Assembly (NCBI GenBank): GCA_003240855.1
Contig: QFNN01000098.1
Location: 1 to 11,107, forward strand
Direction: 5' to 3'
DNA: 11,107 nucleotides
DNA from: Sphingomonas sanxanigenens
GTDB taxonomy: Bacteria > Pseudomonadota > Alphaproteobacteria > Sphingomonadales > Sphingomonadaceae
The stretch's first letter is position 1. Each line of letters begins with the position of its first letter. The notes below the pieces were generated by a model. The model did not search any database and was not told where the DNA came from. It saw only the letters and a program-made list of their open reading frames with translations. Both the position numbers and the translations under genes were made by a program. Below are positions 6,910-11,107 of the stretch, in pieces.

Positions 6910-7893
6910 TCACAGCATCGCCGCGAAGGCGGGGGACAGGATTTCCCGGTGGCCGTCCCCATCGCGCCAAATCCAGCGTGCGGCGATGCCGTGTCGCTCG
7001 GCATATCGCGGGCCGTCGATCGCGCCTGCGACGCTCAGCGCCGTCGCCCAGGCGTCGGCGATCATCGCGCTGGGATGGCAAACGCTTACCGCCATCGCAT
7101 CGATCAGCGGCATGCCAGTGCGCGGATCGATCGTATGCGGGCCGCGCACATAATCCCCGGACGTTGCGATCGCCAATTGGTGGAGCGCGATCCGCAGGGG
7201 CGCGATGCCCGCCGCCGGGGTCTCGAGATCGACCCACCACGGATCGAGATCGGGGCGTACGCCGCGCCCCGCCAGTTCGCCGCCAATCTCGACCAGCGCA
7301 TGGGCGACGCCATGTGCGGCCAGCAGATCGGCCACGGCATCGACGGCATGCCCCTTCGCGATCCCCGATAGATCGAGCCATAGCCCGCCCGGCTGGCGCA
7401 ATCGGCGCGCCGCGGGATCGAAGGCGAGCCTGCGCCAGCCCGATTGGCCGAGCGCCGCAGCGATCGCAGCTTGCGAAGGGGGGCTGGTCGCGGGTCGCGG
7501 GCCGATGCCCCACAGGTCGGTGAGGCGCCCCATCGCAGGATCGAAGGCGCCGTCGCTCGCTTCCGCGACGGCGATGCCCGCGGCGATCACATGCGCGAAA
7601 TCGGGAGGCAGCGAGAGCCAGCAGCCCTCCGGGGCGGCATTGAAGCGGCAGAGCGTCGAATCCGGCCGCCAGTGACTCATCTCGTCGACGATCGCGCCAA
7701 GCCGCGCCTCGATCGCCGACTGGATCGCCGTCGCCACGCAGCCGCGGGGCGCGGCGAAACGCACGGTCCAATATGTGCCCATCGTCTCCCCCGCGAGATC
7801 GACGATGGGCAGGCTGTCGTCATGCCCCGCGAATGCCGCGGCCGAGAGATGCTCGGGAACGGCGATGCGCGGGGCGGCCGGCCTTGCGACCAT
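6910..7893 (-). CDS. apbE: FAD:protein FMN transferase (ApbE)
   Basis: A 327-residue flavin transferase that splits FAD and attaches FMN by a phosphoester bond to Thr or Ser of target proteins (EC 2.7.1.180). All family motifs are present: E-T-M-G-T-Y-W (36-42), M-S-H-W-R-P-D-S-x-L-x-R-F-N (72-85), D-L-S-G-I-A-K-G-H-A-V-D (174-185), V-E-I-G-G-E-L-A-G-R-G (201-211), A-T-S-G-D-Y (243-248), H-T-I-D-P-R-T-G-M-P-L (253-263) and the Mg-binding A-D-A-W-A-T-A (279-285). It is the last gene of a four-gene operon, and its ATG directly follows the TAA of the DUF4198 gene in the same frame. The first 35 residues hold no hydrophobic signal sequence or lipobox, which is odd because the likely substrate, the DUF2271 protein, is exported. 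It may act in the cytoplasm, use a non-classical route, or be expressed as an extension of the upstream protein. No U-rich terminator is visible in the 101 bp before the convergent GH2 gene. Confidence 0.95.
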   Translation of the reverse strand: MVARPAAPRIAVPEHLSAAAFAGHDDSLPIVDLAGETMGTYWTVRFAAPRGCVATAIQSAIEARLGAIVDEMSHWRPDSTLCRFNAAPEGCWLSLPPDFAHVIAAGIAVAEASDGAFDPAMGRLTDLWGIGPRPATSPPSQAAIAAALGQSGWRRLAFDPAARRLRQPGGLWLDLSGIAKGHAVDAVADLLAAHGVAHALVEIGGELAGRGVRPDLDPWWVDLETPAAGIAPLRIALHQLAIATSGDYVRGPHTIDPRTGMPLIDAMAVSVCHPSAMIADAWATALSVAGAIDGPRYAERHGIAARWIWRDGDGHREILSPAFAAML

Positions 7894-8766
7894 TTAGGGG
7901 GCCATCACCTCGAGCGTGGTGGTGAAGCCCAAGCGGCGCTCGGTCGCGCGCGGCTCGGCGGGCTTGTTGTCGGTCAGCGTCGCGTTGAGCCAGTACATGC
8001 CTGCCGTCGGCCAGTTGATCGTCGCCACGCCATCGGCGCCCGTCGTCACCTCAAAGCCGCCCTCGGCGTCACGGTAGCGCTTGCCGCCCGGAATGATCGT
8101 GACCTTGAGGCCGCTTGCCGGCTTGCCGTCGACAAGGAACCGGAACTTCGCCGGTTCGCCCGCGACCAGTTCGTCGGGGTGAGTGATCGGCGACAGCTCG
8201 AGCCCCTTGCCGGTCGGCGTGAACACGGCCGTGGTCGGCTCGCCCGAGGTGACGAAGATATAGTTGCGGTTGATCATCTCGGTCAGCTTGACGTCGGTCG
8301 CATCGGCCGGAATGTCGGCGACGGTTGCGACAGGCGGACGTTGCGCACCGGCCTGCGGACCACCCGGACCACCCGGACCACCCGGCGGGCCGCGACGGCC
8401 GCCGACCCGGCGTTCCTCGCCATTGACCTTGAAGCTGCCCATCACGCCTGACATCTCGGTGCCGATCTTCCACGTGCCCGGCTTATCGAGATGCACGTCG
8501 AAGGTCGAGCGATAGCGGCCGGTCGATCCATTCTCGATCGCGCCCGGCGCGCCGTCGGGCTGCCACACCTTCACGCCATCGAGGCGGAAGGGCTGGTGAT
8601 CGGCGAAGAACAGATCGTTGGACACGGCGGCGTCGACCGTCACCCAGGGATCCTGCCCCGAGAAGATCGTGCCCGAAGGCAGCAGCCACTGGCGGTGCGC
8701 CGCAGCGGGGGTGGCGAGCGGCAACAGCATGGCCGCAGCGAGCAGGAGCAGGTTTGAACGCTTCAT
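7894..8766 (-). CDS. Periplasmic DUF4198 domain protein
   Basis: A 290-residue exported protein of the DUF4198 family (beta-sandwich proteins, some linked to nickel or cobalt uptake and once grouped with NikM-like components). Residues 1-23 are a Sec signal peptide (M-K-R-S, hydrophobic core, A-T-P-A-A-A). Cleavage there would leave H24 as the first residue of A-H-R-Q-W-L-L-P-S, the typical opening of the family. A glycine/proline-rich insert, G-P-P-G-G-P-G-G-P-G-G-P at 126-137, splits the protein into two parts; the C-terminal part (about 180-290) looks like a carboxypeptidase-regulatory-type sandwich (G-L-K-V-T-I-I-P-G-G, G-V-A-T-I-N-W-P). The ATG at 8766 is chosen because it begins the signal peptide; the frame stays open upstream to 9048 but only across the DUF2271 gene. 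It starts 11 bp after that gene and ends touching apbE. The role is unknown; metal binding or partnership with the flavoprotein is inferred from context. Confidence 0.85.
   Translation of the reverse strand: MKRSNLLLLAAAMLLPLATPAAAHRQWLLPSGTIFSGQDPWVTVDAAVSNDLFFADHQPFRLDGVKVWQPDGAPGAIENGSTGRYRSTFDVHLDKPGTWKIGTEMSGVMGSFKVNGEERRVGGRRGPPGGPGGPGGPQAGAQRPPVATVADIPADATDVKLTEMINRNYIFVTSGEPTTAVFTPTGKGLELSPITHPDELVAGEPAKFRFLVDGKPASGLKVTIIPGGKRYRDAEGGFEVTTGADGVATINWPTAGMYWLNATLTDNKPAEPRATERRLGFTTTLEVMAP
8356..8382 (-). repeat. Three perfect 9-bp tandem copies coding for Gly-Gly-Pro repeats
   Basis: CGGACCACC on the plus strand is repeated three times without mismatch (8356-8364, 8365-8373, 8374-8382), flanked by degenerate copies. 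On the coding minus strand it gives the collagen-like G-G-P-G-G-P-G-G-P stretch in the DUF4198 protein. Copy-number change would keep the frame. Confidence 0.9.
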
Positions 8767-8777
8767 CGTCGAGCCTT

Positions 8778-9257
8778 TCAGCGAGCGGAGAGAATGACGG
8801 CGCCGAGCTCGCCCTTGCCCGAGGCGGAGGCCGGCCTGGTCGGAACGGACAGCGGGACCGAGACGAGTTCGCGCCCGCCGGTTTCGCGTGCGGCCTCGAC
8901 GTTCAGCACATATTGGCCGGGCTTGAGATCGGCGGGCAGCGGGATGGTGTAGGCGCCCGGCGCGCGCGTTGCGCCGCTGACGCCGTCGGCCGGCATCCTC
9001 AGGCTGCGGCCGCCCTTGCGCCACCATGTGCGCAAATCGGCGAGCCATTTGGCGCCCGGCTCCGCGCCGCCTTTCTTGACATCGTACCAGACGAAAACGG
9101 TGCGCGCCGCGCCGCCGCCGGCCGGCTCTATCCAGCCCGCGACATAGGGGCGGTGATATTCGGCGACCTTGAGGCGCGGGATGGTGACGGTCACGGTGCC
9201 GGCGGCGGCGGGCGCGGCGATCACGCCGCCGAGCAGGACAAGGGAAGAGCTACGCAT
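8778..9257 (-). CDS. DUF2271 periplasmic protein, predicted FMN-carrying flavoprotein
   Basis: A 159-residue exported protein of the DUF2271 family. Residues 1-19 are a signal peptide (M-R-S-S-S, hydrophobic core, A-P-A-A-A). The mature domain has the family features: the Y-H-R-P-Y-V-A-G-W-I-E start, W-Y-D-V, L-x-x-L-R-T-W-W-R and P-G-Q-Y-V-L-N-V-E-A-A-R-E-x-G-G-R-E. Residues 91-97 read D-G-V-S-G-A-T, which fits the ApbE flavinylation motif D-x-x-[ST]-[GS]-A-T and predicts FMN on T97. An apbE gene two places downstream supports this. The ATG at 9257 was chosen because it begins the signal peptide, with AAGGTG at 9268-9273; the frame is open further upstream, but that part overlaps the PepSY gene. 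It lies 14 bp after the PepSY gene and 11 bp before the DUF4198 gene. An electron-carrier role is inferred. Confidence 0.85.
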   Translation of the reverse strand: MRSSSLVLLGGVIAAPAAAGTVTVTIPRLKVAEYHRPYVAGWIEPAGGGAARTVFVWYDVKKGGAEPGAKWLADLRTWWRKGGRSLRMPADGVSGATRAPGAYTIPLPADLKPGQYVLNVEAARETGGRELVSVPLSVPTRPASASGKGELGAVILSAR

Positions 9258-9271
9258 AGGCCAGGGCACCT

Positions 9272-9919
9272 TCAGTGGATGAACAGGATGGCGAGAATCA
9301 GCGGGATGGCGAGGCTCAACCCCACCAGCGGCCAGGTCGACGGACGATGCTTGGCGTGGAGCTGGAGGAGGATCAGGCCGGTCAGCGTGAAGAGCAGGCA
9401 GAAACCCGCGAAGATATCGATGAACCACGACCATGCGCCGCCGGTGTTGCGTCCCTTGTGCAGGTCGTTGAGGTAGGAGATCCAGCCGCGCGTGGTCACT
9501 TCGGCGCTGATCTCGCCGCTTGTGCGGTCGATGCTCACCCAAGCGTCGCCGCCCGGGCGCGGCATCGCGACATAGACTTCGGCGTCGGACCATTCACCCG
9601 GCCTGCCCGCCGCGTCCAGACCCACTTTGCGCTTCACCATGTCCGCCACCGCAGGCGGCAGCGGCGCGGCGGCGCCGGCGGGGTGGGCGAGCTGCGTGAG
9701 CAACTGGGGCGGCAGCGTCGCCGAACGATCGGTGACGACGGGTTTCGCTTCGATCGACGCGGCGTGATTGAGCGTGATGCCCGTGACGGCGAACAGCAGC
9801 ATCCCGGCCAGCGACACGGCCGCGCTGATCCAGTGCCAGGTGTGAAGCTGCTTCAGCCACCATGTGCGCCGCTTGCGCTGCGGGCGTGCCGCGCCGGCAT
9901 GCGGTCGCCGCGGCGGCAT
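9272..9919 (-). CDS. PepSY-associated transmembrane protein, probable redox/heme membrane subunit
   Basis: A 215-residue inner-membrane protein of the PepSY_TM-like group and the first gene of the operon. An arginine-rich N-terminus (about 1-20) precedes helix 1 (about 30-50), a periplasmic PepSY-like domain (about 60-140), then helix 2 (about 164-187) and helix 3 (about 196-213). Conserved-looking histidines lie at the helix edges: H26 and H29 in L-H-T-W-H-W, H52, and H154 in N-D-L-H-K-G-R-N-T-G. In related PepSY membrane proteins (for example ferric-reductase-like FoxB/PiuB types) such histidines are thought to bind heme b. In this operon it would pass electrons from the membrane to the flavinylated DUF2271 protein; that direction is inferred. 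The ATG at 9919 has GGAG touching it, too close to work. A CTG at 9964 in the same frame has GGAG (9971-9974) at 6 nt and would add 15 residues, so the true start is uncertain. Confidence 0.85.
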   Translation of the reverse strand: MPPRRPHAGAARPQRKRRTWWLKQLHTWHWISAAVSLAGMLLFAVTGITLNHAASIEAKPVVTDRSATLPPQLLTQLAHPAGAAAPLPPAVADMVKRKVGLDAAGRPGEWSDAEVYVAMPRPGGDAWVSIDRTSGEISAEVTTRGWISYLNDLHKGRNTGGAWSWFIDIFAGFCLLFTLTGLILLQLHAKHRPSTWPLVGLSLAIPLILAILFIH

Positions 9920-9970
9920 CTCCGTTCGCTGCGACTCTGTGGATAGGGTGAGGGGGTCGGTCAGGGTCGG

Positions 9971-9974
9971 CTCC
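9971..9974 (-). promoter_or_regulatory. Possible ribosome-binding site for a CTG start of the PepSY gene
   Basis: On the minus strand GGAG is followed by six bases (CCGACC) and then CTG ACC GAC CCC (from 9964), in frame with the PepSY protein. The resulting N-terminus, T-D-P-L-T-L-S-T-E-S-Q-R-T-E, looks like an ordinary leader. The annotated ATG at 9919 lacks a usable site. CTG starts are rare, so this is only a candidate. Confidence 0.3.
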
Positions 9975-10007
9975 AGCAGGCATGTGACCGGCGCCCGGTC
10001 TCCATAT

Positions 10008-10022
10008 TGATAATTAGTCGCA
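10008..10022. promoter_or_regulatory. Fur-box-like operator 1 (PepSY operon side)
   Basis: TGATAAT-T-AGTCGCA is a 7-1-7 imperfect palindrome close to the Fur consensus TGATAAT-x-ATTATCA, with the common GCA variant in the second half. It lies in an AT-rich patch (10004-10027) of an otherwise GC-rich region, about 90 bp upstream of the annotated PepSY start. It overlaps a possible minus-strand -10 element at 10020-10025, a position suited to repression by iron-loaded Fur. Confidence 0.55.
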
Positions 10023-10047
10023 ATAATGCGCCTCTTGGGATTCGCAA
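10020..10047 (-). promoter_or_regulatory. Possible promoter of the PepSY-DUF2271-DUF4198-apbE operon
   Basis: On the minus strand TTGCGA (10042-10047) is followed after 16 bp by TATTGC (10020-10025). The matches to the sigma-70 consensus are weak (4/6 and 3/6), but the -10 overlaps the Fur-box-like site, which makes the arrangement plausible. Confidence 0.3.
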
Positions 10048-10122
10048 GCCATTTTCGATCCTTCGCGCCTGCCTGATTTCACGGCGGAGCCGGCCGCATG
10101 CTGCGAAAATTGACAGGCAGGC

Positions 10123-10151
10123 TCGACCTTTTGGCTGCACATCGCTATGCG
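10123..10151 (+). promoter_or_regulatory. Possible tonB promoter
   Basis: TCGACC (10123-10128) and TATGCG (10146-10151) are separated by 17 bp and match the sigma-70 hexamers 4/6 and 3/6. The -10 overlaps the second Fur-box-like site. A perfect TTGACA lies nearby at 10110-10115 but has no -10 at a proper distance. Confidence 0.25.
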
Positions 10152-10162
10152 AATGCTTCTCA
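10148..10162. promoter_or_regulatory. Fur-box-like operator 2 (tonB side)
   Basis: TGCGAAT-G-CTTCTCA is a 7-1-7 imperfect palindrome that differs at one base from TGCGAAT-G-ATTCTCA, a form often seen in proteobacterial Fur sites. It is centred about 55 bp upstream of the tonB GTG and overlaps the possible -10 element. With site 1 it gives one operator for each arm of the divergent region. Confidence 0.6.
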
Positions 10163-10209
10163 ATAGTCATATCGCGGAGCGTTGAGGCAATGACCAGGGG
10201 CGGCAAATC

Positions 10210-10968
10210 GTGCTGAGCGGCGGCGATCATGCGCTCGCGCTCGAGCCTGATGCGGGCGCCGACTCAGTCGCCAGCCCGGCTGTTCGTGCGCTCAGGCCGG
10301 TTCCGTTCGAGCCGTCGCGCTATGGCGCAGGGCGCAGGCACCGCCCCATCGCGCTCATCGGTTCCTGTGCGATCGTCGGAATCGCCTTCGCGGCGCTCGC
10401 TTTCCAGCACGGTCCCTACATCAAGCATCGCCGGCATGAGCTGCACGTCATCAACCTGATGCCCCCGCCGCCGCCCCCGCCGCAGGCGGAGCCGGACAAG
10501 CCCACCGAGATCAAGGTGGCGCAGCCGCATGTGGTTGCGCCCCCGCCGGTCGTTCCGATCGCCGCCCCCGTCGTCAATCCGGTGCAGACCGCGCCGACCC
10601 CGCCGCCCGTGACCGCTGCGGTGGTCGCTCCCGCGCCTGCCCCCGCGCCCGCGCGCATGGCCGGGCCGGTCGATGGCGTCGATCTTTCGACCAAAATGAT
10701 CTCGGCGACGCCGCCGCGCTATCCGCTCGAATCGCGCCGCAAGCGCGAACAGGGCACCGTTGTCCTTTCGGTCCTTCTCTCGCTCGACGGCGACGTCCAG
10801 GCGGTTTCGGTGGCGCAGTCGAGCGGGTTCGACCGGCTCGACAAGGCCGCGCTGGCGGCGGTGAGATCCTGGCGCTGGTCGCCGACGATGCGCGGCGGCG
10901 AGCCGGTCAGGGTCAAGGGCCTGGTCAAGATCCCGTTCATGCTGAGCCCCGCCGGCCACGCCGCCTGA
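10210..10968 (+). CDS. tonB: Energy transducer TonB
   Basis: A 252-residue TonB protein that carries the energy of the inner-membrane proton gradient (through ExbB/ExbD, not in this window) to outer-membrane receptors. A cytoplasmic N-terminus (1-45, with R-R-H-R before the membrane) leads into one transmembrane helix (about 46-65), a periplasmic proline-rich spacer (about 84-160, including seven consecutive prolines and P-A-P-A-P-A-P), and the TonB C-terminal domain (about 165-246) with P-P-R-Y-P-L-E-S-R-R-K-R-E-Q-G-T-V and S-S-G-F-D-R-L-D-K-A-A-L-A-A-V-R-S-W-R-W. The GTG start at 10210 has AGGGG at 10196-10200. The cytoplasmic N-terminus is longer than in classic TonB. It is divergent from the PepSY operon and converges on the receptor gene at the right edge, so it probably serves that receptor. 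A Fur-box-like site at 10148-10162 predicts iron control. Confidence 0.93.
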   Translation: MLSGGDHALALEPDAGADSVASPAVRALRPVPFEPSRYGAGRRHRPIALIGSCAIVGIAFAALAFQHGPYIKHRRHELHVINLMPPPPPPPQAEPDKPTEIKVAQPHVVAPPPVVPIAAPVVNPVQTAPTPPPVTAAVVAPAPAPAPARMAGPVDGVDLSTKMISATPPRYPLESRRKREQGTVVLSVLLSLDGDVQAVSVAQSSGFDRLDKAALAAVRSWRWSPTMRGGEPVRVKGLVKIPFMLSPAGHAA

Positions 10969-11010
10969 TCGCAGCGGCGAGGGGCGGTTCGTCTGCTGTC
11001 GTCCGACAGG

Positions 11011-11042
11011 AAAAGCGGCCCCGGAGTCGCCCCCGGAGCCGC
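11011..11042 (-). terminator. Rho-independent terminator of the TonB-dependent receptor gene
   Basis: The arms 11015-11024 and 11033-11042 form a 10-bp stem in minus-strand RNA (GCGGCTCCGG with CCGGGGCCGC, one G-U pair) with an 8-nt loop, followed by four U residues (complement of AAAA at 11011-11014). In plus-strand RNA the same stem has a C-A mismatch and no U-run, so it is oriented for the receptor transcript. It sits 22 bp beyond the receptor stop. The inner half also contains two direct copies of CCCCGGAG. Confidence 0.7.
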
Positions 11043-11064
11043 CTTCCCCCCGCATGCGCGACCC

Positions 11065-11107
11065 TCAGAACTTGAAGCGGCCGCCGAAATAGAATTGCCG
11101 GCCGGTA
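11065..11107 (-). CDS. TonB-dependent receptor, C-terminal fragment (cut by window edge)
   Basis: Reading leftward from the right edge gives T-G-R-Q-F-Y-F-G-G-R-F-K-F and a TGA stop (11065-11067). The ending G-R-x-F-Y-x-G-x-R-F-K-F, with alternating aromatic residues and a terminal phenylalanine, is the typical last beta-strand and BAM recognition signal of TonB-dependent outer-membrane receptors. Only 13 codons are visible, so ligand and subfamily are unknown. The adjacent convergent tonB gene, the Fur-like sites and the terminator at 11011-11042 support the call; an iron-complex receptor is the likeliest kind. Confidence 0.75.
   Translation of the reverse strand, partial: TGRQFYFGGRFKF

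Noticed and set aside
7444..8451. Open reading frame of 335 codons on the plus strand opposite apbE and the DUF4198 gene
   Set aside because: Arg/Gly/Asp-rich antisense shadow of two genes with clear families, with no domain of its own.
10190..10216. Eight-residue leader frame (M-T-R-G-G-K-S-C) overlapping the tonB GTG by 7 nt
   Set aside because: Could couple translation to tonB, but it is too short to tell from chance and has no attenuator-like structure or codon bias.
10264..11055. Open reading frame of 263 codons on the minus strand opposite tonB
   Set aside because: Very Arg/Gly-rich and lying over an unmistakable TonB protein; it also runs through the receptor terminator.

Overview
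The window is high-GC DNA from an alphaproteobacterium, most probably a sphingomonad (Sphingomonadaceae). Three things suggest this: an OmpA-family porin with a poly-proline linker, a D-mannonate dehydratase whose key residues match my memory of the Novosphingobium ManD enzyme, and a DUF2793 protein of the kind found in sphingomonad gene-transfer-agent and prophage clusters. Species cannot be named from the sequence.

Layout. Positions 1-97 are the right end of an IS5-family insertion sequence, including the last 25 codons of its transposase. The element abuts a DUF2793 gene (to 589) that has lost its normal start, so it appears to have landed in the 5' end of that gene. Next come an OmpA-family outer-membrane protein (733-1854) with 25 consecutive proline codons and a strong UUCG-loop terminator, a TRIC-type cation channel (1977-2597), a D-mannonate dehydratase (2717-3928) and a secreted GH2 glycosidase with DUF4982 (4067-6808). 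The last two could together serve uronate-containing glycans, but that is an inference.

The right half (6910-11107) is the most interesting part. On the minus strand, four tightly packed genes read PepSY-type membrane protein, DUF2271 protein, DUF4198 protein, ApbE flavin transferase. The DUF2271 protein carries a DGVSGAT sequence that fits the ApbE flavinylation motif, so the operon looks like a membrane-to-periplasm electron-transfer chain with a covalently bound FMN. Divergently transcribed is a TonB protein (10210-10968), and the C-terminus of a TonB-dependent receptor enters from the right edge on the minus strand. The roughly 290-bp divergent promoter region holds two Fur-box-like palindromes, one facing each operon. 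The simplest joint reading is an iron-starvation locus: receptor and TonB bring a ferric ligand across the outer membrane, and the PepSY/flavoprotein chain reduces iron in the periplasm. The DUF4198 and apbE genes touch as TAA-ATG in the same reading frame, and ApbE shows no signal peptide of its own although its predicted substrate is exported.

No rRNA, tRNA, CRISPR array or replication origin was seen. All intergenic stretches are shorter than 300 bp.
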